From: an uncultured Opitutia bacterium
Lineage (GTDB): Bacteria; Verrucomicrobiota; Verrucomicrobiia; Opitutales; Opitutaceae
Length of the DNA stretch: 64,000 nt
Direction of reading: 5' to 3'
Assembly: GCA_903859715.1 (NCBI GenBank)
Contig: CAIONS010000068.1
Span: 1-64,000, forward strand
Part shown: positions 27,245 through 37,830 of the stretch, in pieces
How the letters are laid out: every line of letters starts with the position of its first letter
Position numbering within the stretch: the first letter of the stretch is position 1
Program-made: the position numbers and the translations under genes
Notes under the pieces: generated by a model
Databases searched by the model: none
Told to the model about the DNA's origin: nothing
What the model saw: the letters and a program-made list of their open reading frames with translations, nothing else

Positions 27245-28771
27245 ATGAGCACCGTCCTTGACCAAATCGAACAGCAGATCGCCAAGCTCTCCAGCAAGGC
27301 CGTCAAAAAGAACACCGGCAACATCCGCACCGTCGCCGACGGCGTCGCCAAAATCGACGGCCTCTCCGACGTGATGTACAATGAGATGGTGCAGTTCCCC
27401 GGCGGCGCCATCGGCATCGCGCTCAACCTTGAGGAGGACGAGGTCGGCTGCGTCGTCCTCGGCGACGTCTCCCAGCTCAAGGAGGGCGACGAGGTCCAGA
27501 CCACCGGCAAACTCCTCTCTGTCCCCGTCGGCCGCGCCCTCCTCGGCCGCGCCGTCGATGCCCTCGGCAATCCCGTCGATGGCAAAGGCCCCATCGCTGC
27601 CACCGAAACCTATCCGGTCGAGAAAATCGCCCCCGGCATCATCGTCCGCAAATCCGTTTCGCAGCCGCTCTTCACCGGCATCATGGCGATCGATTCCATG
27701 ATCCCGATCGGCCGCGGCCAGCGCGAACTCATCATCGGCGACCGCGGCACCGGCAAGACCACCATCGCGATCGACACGATCATCAACCAGGCGAAGATCA
27801 ACAAGGTCGGCCTCGCGAGCAAGGATCCGAAGTTCCGTCCGGTCTACTCCATCTACGTCGCGGTCGGTCAGAAGAATTCCAACATCGTCCGCACGATGTC
27901 GGCCCTCGAGGCCGCCGGCGCGCTCGAGTTCACCATCATCGTCGCCGCGCCCGCCGCCGACAACCCTGCCAACCAGTACCTCGCCCCGTTTTCCGGCGCC
28001 GCGATGGGCGAGTGGTTCATGGAAAACGGCCAGGACGCGCTGATCGTGTTCGACGATCTCTCGAAGCACGCCGTCGCCTACCGCCAGATTTCCCTCATCC
28101 TGAAGCGTCCCTCGGGCCGCGAGGCGTATCCCGGCGACGTGTTCTATCTGCACTCCCGCCTCCTCGAGCGCGCCGCGCGCCTCGACGGCAAGGGCTCGCT
28201 CACCGCGCTCCCGATCATCGAGACCCAGGCGGGTGACGTCTCGGCCTACATCCCGACGAACGTGATCTCGATCACCGACGGCCAGATCTTCCTTGAGACC
28301 GATCTCTTCAATCAAGGCATCCGCCCCGCAGTGTCCGTCGGTCTCTCTGTCTCGCGCGTCGGTTCCGCCGCGCAGATCAAGGCCACCAAGCAGGTCGGCG
28401 GCAAACTCAAGGGCGAGCTTGCCCAGTTCCGCGAACTCGCGGCCTTCGCGCAGTTCGGCTCCGACCTCGATGCCAAGACCAAGGCCCAGCTCGAGCGCGG
28501 CGCCCGCATCGTCGAACTCTTCAAGCAGCCCGCCTTCAGCCCGGTGCCGATCGAGCTCCAGGTCGCGATCCTCTTCGCGATGCAGAAGAATTTCTTCGAC
28601 GCGATCGACACCAAGAAGGTGGTCGCCGCCGCGGCGTCGATGAAGGAATTTTTCACCACCCGGAAGGACCCGCTCCTCACCGAAATCCGCACCAAGGCCG
28701 CCCTCGACAAGGACCTCGAGGCCAAACTCCAGGCCGCGTGCGACGAGTGGAAACCGACCTTCACTGCCTAA
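27245..28771 (+). CDS. atpA: ATP synthase F1 subunit alpha
   Basis: A 508-aa non-catalytic nucleotide-binding subunit. Walker A is [34 protein letters not shown] and the signature [17 protein letters not shown]-like [17 protein letters not shown] follow. The N-terminus ([20 protein letters not shown]) forms the helix that contacts delta. Length and domain order are normal. It is preceded by atpH (39 bp) and followed by a 92-bp gap holding an inverted repeat before atpG. Confidence 0.97.
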   Translation: MSTVLDQIEQQIAKLSSKAVKKNTGNIRTVADGVAKIDGLSDVMYNEMVQFPGGAIGIALNLEEDEVGCVVLGDVSQLKEGDEVQTTGKLLSVPVGRALLGRAVDALGNPVDGKGPIAATETYPVEKIAPGIIVRKSVSQPLFTGIMAIDSMIPIGRGQRELIIGDRGTGKTTIAIDTIINQAKINKVGLASKDPKFRPVYSIYVAVGQKNSNIVRTMSALEAAGALEFTIIVAAPAADNPANQYLAPFSGAAMGEWFMENGQDALIVFDDLSKHAVAYRQISLILKRPSGREAYPGDVFYLHSRLLERAARLDGKGSLTALPIIETQAGDVSAYIPTNVISITDGQIFLETDLFNQGIRPAVSVGLSVSRVGSAAQIKATKQVGGKLKGELAQFRELAAFAQFGSDLDAKTKAQLERGARIVELFKQPAFSPVPIELQVAILFAMQKNFFDAIDTKKVVAAAASMKEFFTTRKDPLLTEIRTKAALDKDLEAKLQAACDEWKPTFTA

Positions 28772-28774
28772 ACT

Positions 28775-28857
28775 AATTTTGGATCTTCGATTATTGATTT
28801 CGGCTTGCGGCAAGTCCGCCGGGCAAAATCGAAAATCGGGAATAAAAAACCAAAAAT
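28775..28857. repeat. AT-rich inverted repeat between atpA and atpG
   Basis: The 92-bp gap carries ATTTTGGATCTTCGATTATT on the left and AAAATCGAAAATCGGG followed by an A-rich run on the right, partly complementary, around a CTTGCGGCAAG palindrome. The AATCGAAAATC unit recurs at 40413-40444 (in oleC) and 43684-43717 (in an RNA methyltransferase gene). It lies within the atp transcript. Confidence 0.5.
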
Positions 28858-28863
28858 AACCCG

Positions 28864-31202
<2,339 letters not shown>

Positions 31203-31221
31203 GGCCACGCCCACGAATAAT

Positions 31222-31262
31222 TTCATCTGCCATTCGCGTTCATTCGCGTAATTCGCGGGAAA
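31222..31262. repeat. Short ATTCGCG direct repeats between atpD and atpC
   Basis: The spacer has three near-copies of ATTCGCG at 7-11-bp spacing (CATTCGCGTTCATTCGCGTA, then ATTCGCGGG). It resembles the short-unit repeats in other gaps of this window. No pairing arm is visible, so it is a direct-repeat remnant. Confidence 0.4.
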
Positions 31263-31267
31263 TAATC

Positions 31268-31675
31268 ATGCCCCTCATTCTCGAAATCGTCACACCCGAG
31301 GCCCGGGTTTATTCCGACACCATCGACACGGTCGTCATCCCGACGACGTCCGGTGAGGTCGGCATCCTGCCCGGCCACATTCCGTTGCTCACGCAGATCG
31401 AGCACGGCGAACTGCGCGTGACGAAAAACGGCCAGACCGTGTGGCTCGCCGTCAGCGGCGGATTCGCCGAGGTCGAAGGGGACAAGGTTCACGTGCTCGC
31501 CGAACACGCCATCACTGAGGAAAAGATCGACGAGCATGCCGTCGAGGCCGCGCTCAAGCGCGCCGAGCAGGAGCTGAAGGACGCCAAGGACATCGACCCG
31601 CAGCAGTACGAGCACCTCCAAAGTCTCGTGCGCTACTCGGGCATCCAGCTCGCCGTTAAACGCCGTCGTCGCTGA
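31268..31675 (+). CDS. atpC: ATP synthase F1 subunit epsilon
   Basis: A 135-aa rotor subunit that couples gamma to the c-ring and restrains hydrolysis. The N-terminal beta-sandwich opens PLILEIVTPEARVYSDTIDT, with GEVGILPGHIPLLTQIEHGE, and the C-terminal helical hairpin holds AEHAITEEKIDEHAVEAALK. It ends the operon and is followed by a strong terminator. All eight core genes (a, c, b, delta, alpha, gamma, beta, epsilon) are therefore present in the standard order. Confidence 0.96.
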   Translation: MPLILEIVTPEARVYSDTIDTVVIPTTSGEVGILPGHIPLLTQIEHGELRVTKNGQTVWLAVSGGFAEVEGDKVHVLAEHAITEEKIDEHAVEAALKRAEQELKDAKDIDPQQYEHLQSLVRYSGIQLAVKRRRR

Positions 31676-31684
31676 TCCTTATCC

Positions 31685-31714
31685 GGCCCGGGCATTCCAT
31701 GCTTGGGCCTTTTT
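31685..31714 (+). terminator. Terminator of the atp operon
   Basis: GGCCCGGGCA (31685-31694) pairs with TGCTTGGGCC (31700-31709), including two G-T wobble pairs, around a 5-base loop, followed by TTTTTCTT. It starts 10 bp after the atpC stop codon and separates the atp and feo transcripts. Confidence 0.88.
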
Positions 31715-31759
31715 CTTGCACCTCTACTGAAACTGAGTCTCGTTCGGCAAACCCAGCCA

Positions 31760-32023
31760 ATGAACCCAACGCGCGAACCGTTTCGCCCGCAACGCATGCG
31801 GTTGACGGAGCTGCCTAACGGCGCCACCGGCCGCGTGTGTGAACTCGCCGGCCAAGCCGAAGTTTGCCAGCGGCTGCGCGAAATGGGCGTCGGCGAATCC
31901 ATCATCATTGAACGCGTGTCAGGGCAGGGGACTTTGCTCTGCCACGTCAGCAACACCCGCATCGCACTCAGCGAGGGCGCGGCGCAACACATCGTGGTCG
32001 AGCTCATCCGCTCGGCCCGCTGA
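31760..32023 (+). CDS. feoA: FeoA-domain protein, first copy
   Basis: An 87-aa SH3-like FeoA protein of the ferrous-iron uptake system. The core reads LTELPNGATGRVCELAGQAE, then CQRLREMGVGESIIIERV and a C-terminal GAAQHIVVELI; two cysteines (CQRLREM and LLCHVSNTR) are present. FeoA is a small cytoplasmic protein that aids the FeoB GTPase. ATG 31760 is used; the upstream extension would lie in the post-terminator gap. Only 8 bp separate it from a second feoA, which belongs to the same operon. No Fur box was recognised. Confidence 0.88.
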   Translation: MNPTREPFRPQRMRLTELPNGATGRVCELAGQAEVCQRLREMGVGESIIIERVSGQGTLLCHVSNTRIALSEGAAQHIVVELIRSAR

Positions 32024-32031
32024 TCCCCGCC

Positions 32032-32274
32032 ATGGCCGCCGCCCTGATCAAGCTTTCCGATCTCACCGTGGGTGCAAGCGCGACGGTCCGCAAGTTTCCC
32101 GCCCAGGGAGCAGCGTTCATCCGGCTGCGCGAAATGGGCCTGCTCACCGGCACCCAAGTCACACTGGTCCGCACCGCACCCCTGGGCGATCCGCTCGAAA
32201 TCAAGGTCCGCGGTTATCACCTCACGCTGCGCAAGGTCGACGCCGCCCACGTGCTCGTTGAGCCCGCCCTCTGA
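32032..32274 (+). CDS. feoA: FeoA-domain protein, second copy
   Basis: An 80-aa FeoA protein with the typical pattern LSDLTVGASATVRKFPAQGA, FIRLREMGLLTGTQVTLVRT, and PLGDPLEIKVRGYHLTLRK, closest to the standard FeoA end. It is clearly distinct from the first copy, and both share the RLREMG motif. It follows by 8 bp and its stop is 1 bp before the feoB ATG, so the three are coupled. Double FeoA plus FeoB occurs in several phyla and may let one copy dimerise or gate the channel. Confidence 0.9.
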   Translation: MAAALIKLSDLTVGASATVRKFPAQGAAFIRLREMGLLTGTQVTLVRTAPLGDPLEIKVRGYHLTLRKVDAAHVLVEPAL

Positions 32275-32275
32275 C

Positions 32276-34399
32276 ATGGCACTGCCTTCCCACATCGCCG
32301 CCGCGCCTGCATCCACTGGATCGCGCACCCCGATCTACGCCCTCGTCGGTAATCCGAACTGCGGTAAGAGCACGCTGTTCAACGCGCTCACCGGCCTGAA
32401 ACAGAAGGTCGGCAACTATCCGGGTGTCACCGTCGAGAAGAAGGTCGGCACCACTTACTCACAGCACGGCCAGCCCATCACCGTCATCGACCTGCCCGGT
32501 ACTTATTCCCTCGCCGCTCGCTCGCCCGACGAGGCCGTCACGCGCGACGTGCTCCTCGGCCGCCGCAGCGACACCGCCCAGCCCGACCGCATCCTTTGCA
32601 TCGTCGACGCGACCAACCTCGAGCGAAACCTCTATCTCGTTCACCAGATCCTCGATCTCGGCCGGCCCGTCATCCTTGTGATGAACATGATGGACCTCGC
32701 CGCGCAGGCCGGGCTCAACGTCCGCGTCGCCCGCCTCGAAAAAGAACTCGGCATTCCCGTGATCGCGTGCGAGGCCGTCAACGGCAAGGGCCTCGTCGAG
32801 CTGCGCGTGGCCATGAGCCGCTCCGATCTGCCGCTCGCGCGCCACGCGTGGGATGTGCCCGCCCCGATCGCCCCCGCGGTCTCCGAACTCGCCGCCTCCT
32901 TGGTGGAGCATGACCGCAAGCAGCCGCTGATCGCCCGCGCCGAGGCGCTCCTCCTTCTCACCGACCAGGATTCCGTCCGCGTCGCCGGCTCCACGCCGCT
33001 CAGCCCGCGCACCACGGAAATCCTGCATCACTGGCAGAAACGCTGGGCCGCCGAGGGCACCGACTGGGCCGGCACGCTCGTGAACTCACGCTACGAGGCC
33101 ATCGGCCAGCTCGCCTCGGACGTGGTGCTGCGCGCCGGCACCGTCGGGCCCACCAGCTCGGACAAGATCGATGCCGTGGTCACTCATCCGGTCTGGGGCT
33201 GGCTGGTGCTCGGCTGCGTGATGACCCTGCTGTTCGTCAGCATCTTCACACTCGCACAGGCCCCGATGGACTGGATCGGCACCCACACCGCCCTGCTCGC
33301 CGACTGGGTGAAGTCCCATATGATGGCTGGTGATCTGCGAGACTTACTCACAGACGGCGTTATCGGCGGCGTCGGCAGTGTCGTGACGTTTCTGCCGCAA
33401 ATCTTGATTTTATTTTTCTTCATCGGGCTGCTGGAAAGTACCGGTTATATGGCTCGCGCTGCGTTCATCATGGACCGGCTCATGGGTCGGGTCGGTCTGA
33501 ACGGCAAAAGCTTCATCCCTCTGTTGAGCTCTTATGCGTGCGCGATTCCCGGCATAATGGCGACACGCACGATTGAGGATCCCAAGGACCGGCTCGTCAC
33601 GATTCTTGTCGCGCCGCTGATGAGCTGCTCGGCCCGGCTGCCCGTTTACCTGCTCATGATCGCCGCGCTGCTGCCGAACGACCGGGTCTCCCTCGGGGCG
33701 AAAGTCGGCATCATGCTGCTCATGTATACGCTGGGCACCGTGGGCGCGTTTGGTTTTGCGTGGCTGTTCAAGCGCACGCTCCTGAAGGGTGCACCGCCGC
33801 TGATGATCATGGAGCTGCCGCCTTACCGCCTGCCGGGCCTGAAGGACGTGGCACTGCAGATGCTCGAGCGCGCCGGAATCTTCCTCCGCCGGGCCGGCAC
33901 CGTCATTCTCGGCATCAGCATCATCCTGTGGTTCCTCGCCGCCTATCCCAAGGCCCCCGCGGGCGCCACGCCCACCCAGCAGCTCGCGCAAAGCTTCGCC
34001 GGCCGCGCGGGCCACGCCCTCGAGCCCGTGATCAAGCCGCTCGGCTTCGACTGGCAGATTGGCATCGGCCTCATCAGCTCTTTCGCCGCCCGCGAAGTGT
34101 TTGTCTCGACGATGGGCGTCGTATTCAACGCCGAGTCCTCCGAGGAAAACACCGCTCCGCTGCGCGACGCACTTAAGGCCGCCCGCTGGCCCGACGGCCG
34201 CGTGCTCTTCACTCCGCTCGTCTGCCTCTCGCTGATGGTCTTCTATGTCTTCGCCATGCAGTGCATGAGCACCATCGCCGTCGTGAAGCGCGAGACCAAC
34301 GGTTGGAAATGGCCCGTATTCCAAACGCTCTACATGACTGGCACTGCGTGGGTTTTGTCGTTCATTGTGTACCAGACCGGCCACGCGCTCGGTTTCTGA
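32276..34399 (+). CDS. feoB: Ferrous iron transporter FeoB
   Basis: A 707-aa inner-membrane Fe(II) permease with an N-terminal GTPase domain. P-loop GNPNCGKSTLFNALTG, switch I NYPGVTVEKKVG, DLPGTYSL (G3) and NMMD (G4) are all present. The membrane region holds the two Gate motifs (FIPLLSSYACAIPGIMATRT, and the paired late half near SSFAAREVFVSTMGVVF). ATG 32276 follows the feoA stop; the longer in-frame extension is the shadow of feoA. Iron import fits the Fe-S enzymes encoded in the window. Confidence 0.96.
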   Translation: MALPSHIAAAPASTGSRTPIYALVGNPNCGKSTLFNALTGLKQKVGNYPGVTVEKKVGTTYSQHGQPITVIDLPGTYSLAARSPDEAVTRDVLLGRRSDTAQPDRILCIVDATNLERNLYLVHQILDLGRPVILVMNMMDLAAQAGLNVRVARLEKELGIPVIACEAVNGKGLVELRVAMSRSDLPLARHAWDVPAPIAPAVSELAASLVEHDRKQPLIARAEALLLLTDQDSVRVAGSTPLSPRTTEILHHWQKRWAAEGTDWAGTLVNSRYEAIGQLASDVVLRAGTVGPTSSDKIDAVVTHPVWGWLVLGCVMTLLFVSIFTLAQAPMDWIGTHTALLADWVKSHMMAGDLRDLLTDGVIGGVGSVVTFLPQILILFFFIGLLESTGYMARAAFIMDRLMGRVGLNGKSFIPLLSSYACAIPGIMATRTIEDPKDRLVTILVAPLMSCSARLPVYLLMIAALLPNDRVSLGAKVGIMLLMYTLGTVGAFGFAWLFKRTLLKGAPPLMIMELPPYRLPGLKDVALQMLERAGIFLRRAGTVILGISIILWFLAAYPKAPAGATPTQQLAQSFAGRAGHALEPVIKPLGFDWQIGIGLISSFAAREVFVSTMGVVFNAESSEENTAPLRDALKAARWPDGRVLFTPLVCLSLMVFYVFAMQCMSTIAVVKRETNGWKWPVFQTLYMTGTAWVLSFIVYQTGHALGF

Positions 34400-34400
34400 C

Positions 34401-34568
34401 ATGAGCCCCCAATTCCAAACCCTCGCCGCCCTCGTACTTGTCGCCCTCGCAACGGCTTGGCTCGTGCGGCGCTCGCTCGCGAAGAGGAAAAACCCGGGTT
34501 GCGGCGGGGACTGCGGCTGCGCGTCGTCGGAAGTGAAAGCCGCGGCCGCCAAGATCGCGCGGCCCTAG
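34401..34568 (+). CDS. FeoB-associated Cys-rich membrane protein
   Basis: A 55-aa protein with one N-terminal membrane span (TLAALVLVALATAWLV) and a soluble cysteine-rich tail, GCGGDCGCASS, as in the FeoB-associated Cys-rich family. It begins 1 bp after the feoB stop, so it is co-translated. It may deliver or sense Fe(II) beside the pore and replaces the FeoC of enterobacteria. The size is normal for this small family. Confidence 0.82.
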   Translation: MSPQFQTLAALVLVALATAWLVRRSLAKRKNPGCGGDCGCASSEVKAAAAKIARP

Positions 34569-34673
34569 GCTGCGGCGTTTTCCCGGTTGCGCGGGCCCGG
34601 GCGCCGGCTACCGTCGCCCGTCCTGCTGCCCCGGCCTCTCGCCCTCCCGCGTGGCCGGCAGGTTTAATTCCCC

Positions 34674-35459
34674 ATGGAAGTCATCATTCGAAAAGACGCC
34701 GAAACCGGCTGCCTCCTCGGTGCCCGGATCATCGCGCGGCTCGTGCGCGACAAACCCAACGCCGTGCTCGGCCTCGCCACGGGCCGCACGCCCCTCCGGC
34801 TCTATCAGGAGCTGATCCGGATGCACCGTGACGAGGGATTGGATTTCAGCCGGGTCACCACCTTCAACCTCGACGAATACGTCGGGCTGCCCGCGACCCA
34901 CGACCAGTCCTACCGGTATTTCATGCGGGAAAATTTCTTCCGCCACATCAACATCGATCAGCTCCGCACCCATGTGCCCGACGGCACCGTGCCGGACCTG
35001 CACGCCGAATGCCGCGCCTACGAGGAGCGCATCACCGCGGCGGGCGGCATCGATCTCCAGCTGCTCGGCCTCGGCCGCAACGGCCACATCGGGTTCAACG
35101 AGCCGTCCGGCTCGCTCCGCTCCCGCACCTGGATCAAGATTCTCTCCGAGCAGACCCTGCAGGATAACAGCGATGTCTTTGGCTCCCGCTCCGCGATGCC
35201 GCGCCACGCAATCACGATGGGCATCGGCACCATCCTCGATGCGCGCCGCTGCCTGCTGCTGGCCTTCGGTCCACCCAAGACCCGGGCCGTCGAGCGTATG
35301 ATCGAGGGCCCTCTCGCCGCCATTTGTCCCGCGTCCGCGCTGCAGCTGCATCCGCGCGCCACCGTCGTCGTCGACGAGTCATCCGCGTCTGCGCTGCAAT
35401 TCGCCGACCACTACCGCTGGATCGACGCCAACAAGCTCCCCTGGCAGCGCTACGACTAA
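34674..35459 (+). CDS. nagB: Glucosamine-6-phosphate deaminase
   Basis: A 261-aa enzyme that converts glucosamine-6-phosphate to fructose-6-phosphate and ammonia, in amino-sugar catabolism. Markers: LGLATGRTPLRLYQELI, TFNLDEYVGL with the catalytic aspartate, LLGLGRNGHIGFNEPSG with the catalytic His/Asn loop, and HAITMGIGTILDARRCLLLA. The length is close to the usual 260-266. No nagA or transporter is nearby, so its partners lie elsewhere. A palindromic element begins 5 bp after the stop codon. Confidence 0.94.
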   Translation: MEVIIRKDAETGCLLGARIIARLVRDKPNAVLGLATGRTPLRLYQELIRMHRDEGLDFSRVTTFNLDEYVGLPATHDQSYRYFMRENFFRHINIDQLRTHVPDGTVPDLHAECRAYEERITAAGGIDLQLLGLGRNGHIGFNEPSGSLRSRTWIKILSEQTLQDNSDVFGSRSAMPRHAITMGIGTILDARRCLLLAFGPPKTRAVERMIEGPLAAICPASALQLHPRATVVVDESSASALQFADHYRWIDANKLPWQRYD

Positions 35460-35464
35460 AAAAA

Positions 35465-35562
35465 TGTAGGGTGGGGTCGCTGACCCCGCCTGTCCTGCGA
35501 ACGGCTCATCCGCAGGATTCGCTACGCGTCCAAACTGGCGGGATCAGCGATCGCGCCCTACA
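35465..35562. repeat. 98-bp element with 26-bp terminal inverted repeats, second copy
   Basis: The arm at 35465-35490 differs from the element at 17491-17516 at a single base. The right arm, 35537-35562, carries three mismatches to its partner. The centre contains CGGCTCATCCGCAGGATTCG, as in the first element but in the opposite orientation. The right arm supplies the TAG stop of the leftward exoD-like gene, so the element partly defines that protein's end. Confidence 0.75.
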
Positions 35563-36208
35563 GTGCGCCCAGCCAGTGCACGAAGCGCTGCAGCAGCTCG
35601 ATCGTCACGGTCGCGAACACGCTGAAATAAGCCAGCGTGACCAGGAGCAGACCGTAGGCCACCGCAATAGCCGCACCGTCCCGCTCCATCATGCCGAGTA
35701 TCCCGACGACGATCACGAGGGCCGGCAGAGTATTGGTGAAAGGAATCCCGGCCAGCGGGAGCAGCAGCAGGAATCCACTGAAACCCACCAATCCGGCATG
35801 CAGCCGCATCCGCCCGCACGTCTCCGTCCACCACGGCCAGCGCGGTCGCAGCCGGCGCTCTATCCAGCTCACCAGCCGGCTTGCCCCCTCGATCATGCCG
35901 TGAAAAAACCGCGGCGGCAATTGGACCGCCAGCAGGCGCGCCGGCAGCCACGGTGGCAGGCCGAGCATGAACCGGGCGGCGATGAAAAGAATCACGAGGC
36001 CGAACGGGATCGATAACCCGGGAATGGCGATCGGAGCGCAAAAGGGCAGGGCCAGGATGATGATCAGCAAGCCCGAGGCCCGCGCCCCCAGCGCCTTCAT
36101 CACTTCCCGCAGGGTCACCCGTTGGTCGGCGAACCGCCCGGCCAGCTGGTGCAGTTGCTCGGAAAGCTTCTGATGCGGAACCTGGCCGCCGGAGGTGGGA
36201 TGAAACAC
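35558..36208 (-). CDS. ExoD-family membrane protein
   Basis: A 216-aa protein of the ExoD (exopolysaccharide synthesis) family. About four to five membrane spans cover LLIIILALPFCAPIAIPGLS, GLVILFIAARFMLGL, GFSGFLLLLPLAGIPF, LPALVIVVGILGMM and VAYGLLLVTLAYFSVF. The PFCAPIAIPGLSIPFG segment is the best family marker. ExoD affects exopolysaccharide and alkaline growth in rhizobia; its biochemical role is unclear. The stop codon lies inside the palindromic element. No polysaccharide operon adjoins it. Confidence 0.85.
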   Translation of the reverse strand: MFHPTSGGQVPHQKLSEQLHQLAGRFADQRVTLREVMKALGARASGLLIIILALPFCAPIAIPGLSIPFGLVILFIAARFMLGLPPWLPARLLAVQLPPRFFHGMIEGASRLVSWIERRLRPRWPWWTETCGRMRLHAGLVGFSGFLLLLPLAGIPFTNTLPALVIVVGILGMMERDGAAIAVAYGLLLVTLAYFSVFATVTIELLQRFVHWLGAL

Positions 36209-36224
36209 AGCGGTCCGTGGACCC

Positions 36225-36917
36225 TCAGGTGCCGCGTTGGTTGCCGTAAAGCTCCAGATGCAGCCGGTGCGCGTAGCGGTAGCCCCGCGCCTTGCACAAT
36301 TCGCCCAGCCAGCCGGCCCGTTCGCGGATTTTCTCCAAAGTCACGCCCTCGGGCATGAGCAGCACGCGGTGCCGCGGGATTTCCGGCTTAAGCGACGCCA
36401 GCATGCCCTCGATCTCGTCCACGTCGCCGGGCTGCGCCACGACAAACTTGAGCTGATAATCGTAGCGCTCGATCCACGCCCGCACCACCTCGGGTTGCCA
36501 GCGCAGTGACTCGTGCTTTTTCCGCCACGTCTGGCTCAGCCGCGCATCGGGTGCCGAGTTGAGCAACTTCGGCGACAGCGACGCCAGATCGCACGCGATG
36601 CCCTCGGGCGCGACCGTGCCCGCAGTCTCAATCGTGAGATGATGACCCAGGCCCTTGATCGCCGCCGCCAGCACACGAACTTCCTTCGCGATCATGGGTT
36701 CGCCCCCCGTCAGCACGACATGCCTGGCCGGATGACGTTCGATCTCGGCCACGATCTGCGCAACGGTCTTCGCCTCGCCCTCGGGATTCCACGAGGCATA
36801 TGGCGTGTCACACCAGTTGCAGCGCAGATTGCACCCGCTCGTGCGCACGAAAACTGACGGCGTCCCAGTCAGGGTACCCTCGCCTTGGATCGAATAGAAT
36901 ATTTCGGAGATCAGCAT
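36225..36917 (-). CDS. queE: 7-carboxy-7-deazaguanine synthase QueE
   Basis: A 230-aa radical-SAM enzyme forming 7-carboxy-7-deazaguanine, an early step of queuosine biosynthesis. The Fe-S motif is GCNLRCNWCDTPYASW (CxxxCxxC), preceded by SEIFYSIQGEGTLTG, and VVLTGGEPMI is the SAM glycine-rich motif. It is shorter than many homologues but complete in its core. It is upstream of queC on the same strand, separated by a palindromic repeat. QueD is not in the window. Confidence 0.94.
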   Translation of the reverse strand: MLISEIFYSIQGEGTLTGTPSVFVRTSGCNLRCNWCDTPYASWNPEGEAKTVAQIVAEIERHPARHVVLTGGEPMIAKEVRVLAAAIKGLGHHLTIETAGTVAPEGIACDLASLSPKLLNSAPDARLSQTWRKKHESLRWQPEVVRAWIERYDYQLKFVVAQPGDVDEIEGMLASLKPEIPRHRVLLMPEGVTLEKIRERAGWLGELCKARGYRYAHRLHLELYGNQRGT

Positions 36918-36926
36918 GGAACGACG

Positions 36927-37018
36927 ATAACGAGAGCGATTACGAGAAGGAGAACGATCCGAGATTCATCGTGCTCGTTCTTCATTCTCCTAATCATTCT
37001 CCTAATCATTCTCCTTTT
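36927..37018. repeat. GAGAACGAT-type repeat between queC and queE
   Basis: Short-period repeats, GATAACGAGAGCGATTACGA on the left and CATTCTCCTAATCATTCTCC on the right, face each other across the gap. On the minus strand the right part encodes the last residues of QueC, so the repeat reaches into the coding frame. A very similar element lies at 37728-37827, on the other side of queC. Confidence 0.6.
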
Positions 37019-37697
37019 TTGGCTTGGGCGGCAGCGGATCCATCGAAGCGTACACGGTCGGATCCGTCACGCCGGCCTGCGCGAAGGCCTCACGCCGTTC
37101 CACGCACGTGCCGCACTTCCCGCAGTGAATGGCGCCGCCCTTGTAGCACGACCAAGTCCGCGCAAAATCCACGCCCAGCCGCGCGCCCTCGGCGACGATC
37201 TGGCCCTTGGTCAGCACAATGAACGGCCGCAGCAGCCGCACGTTCGCATACGTGCCGAGCCGCATTGCGTCGCCCATCGCCTGCATGAATTCCTCCCGGC
37301 AATCCGGATAAATCGCGTGGTCTCCCCCGTGGGCCGCAATCACCAGGCCTTCCGCGCCCACGCTCTCCGCCAGCCCGCAGGCGATCGACAGCATGATCGC
37401 ATTCCGGAAGGGCACCACGGTCTGCTTCATGTTTTCCGCCTCATAATGGCCTTCGGGCACCTCCCCGCCGCTCTTGAGCAGGTCCGAGGCGAACAGCCGG
37501 TTGACGAAATCCAGTGCAATCGCCTCATGGCGCACCCCGAACTTCGCGGCGTGCTCCGCCGCGAAGGGCAGTTCGCGGTGGTTGTGCTTGGCCCCGTAGT
37601 CGAAGCTCGTGACCGCCGCGACGTCATGCTCCCGCCGCGCCCAATAGAGCGCCGTCACCGAATCCATGCCACCCGAGCAAAGCACCACGACTTTCAT
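37002..37697 (-). CDS. queC: 7-cyano-7-deazaguanine synthase QueC
   Basis: A 231-aa ATP-dependent enzyme that turns 7-carboxy-7-deazaguanine into preQ0. The PP-loop is VVLCSGGMDSVTALYWARR, and the C-terminal zinc site is CYKGGAIHCGKCGTCVERREA (four cysteines). Its last residues, KPKKEND, are encoded in the adjacent repeat, suggesting that the natural C-terminus has been overwritten. ATG 37697 is used; the 45-residue extension above it would be translation of a repeat. It is flanked on both sides by GAGAACG-type repeats. Confidence 0.94.
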   Translation of the reverse strand: MKVVVLCSGGMDSVTALYWARREHDVAAVTSFDYGAKHNHRELPFAAEHAAKFGVRHEAIALDFVNRLFASDLLKSGGEVPEGHYEAENMKQTVVPFRNAIMLSIACGLAESVGAEGLVIAAHGGDHAIYPDCREEFMQAMGDAMRLGTYANVRLLRPFIVLTKGQIVAEGARLGVDFARTWSCYKGGAIHCGKCGTCVERREAFAQAGVTDPTVYASMDPLPPKPKKEND

Positions 37698-37727
37698 GGC
37701 CGCAGTCTGATGAACGCTGCGCCCGAT

Positions 37728-37827
37728 GCAAAATCGTTCTCGTTCTCTTAATCGTTCTCGTTCTCTTTTCTCCACCACTAAAAGAACGATCACGAGAATC
37801 ACGAGAACGAGGAACGAGAACGATTTT
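37728..37827. repeat. CGTTCTC/GAGAACG inverted repeat between queC and HDAC genes
   Basis: A left block of ATCGTTCTCGTTCTCTTA, repeated twice, faces AGAACGATCACGAGAATCAC and further GAGAACG units on the right. It fills the gap between divergent queC and the deacetylase gene. The direct-repeat unit inside large inverted arms matches the element at 36927-37018. Both reading directions give open but repetitive frames, which falsely lengthen both neighbouring genes. Confidence 0.65.
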
Positions 37828-37830
37828 ATC

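Noticed and set aside
27233-28813. Long minus-strand frame opposite atpA, and similar frames opposite atpD, gltD and oleC
   Set aside because: They are antisense shadows of well-supported genes and contain no recognisable motifs or start context.
37726-37830. A 35-residue N-terminal extension of the histone-deacetylase-like protein
   Set aside because: It is Arg/Ser/Thr-rich translation of the CGTTCTC/GAGAACG repeat. The family begins at MLILHDPSCANYG.
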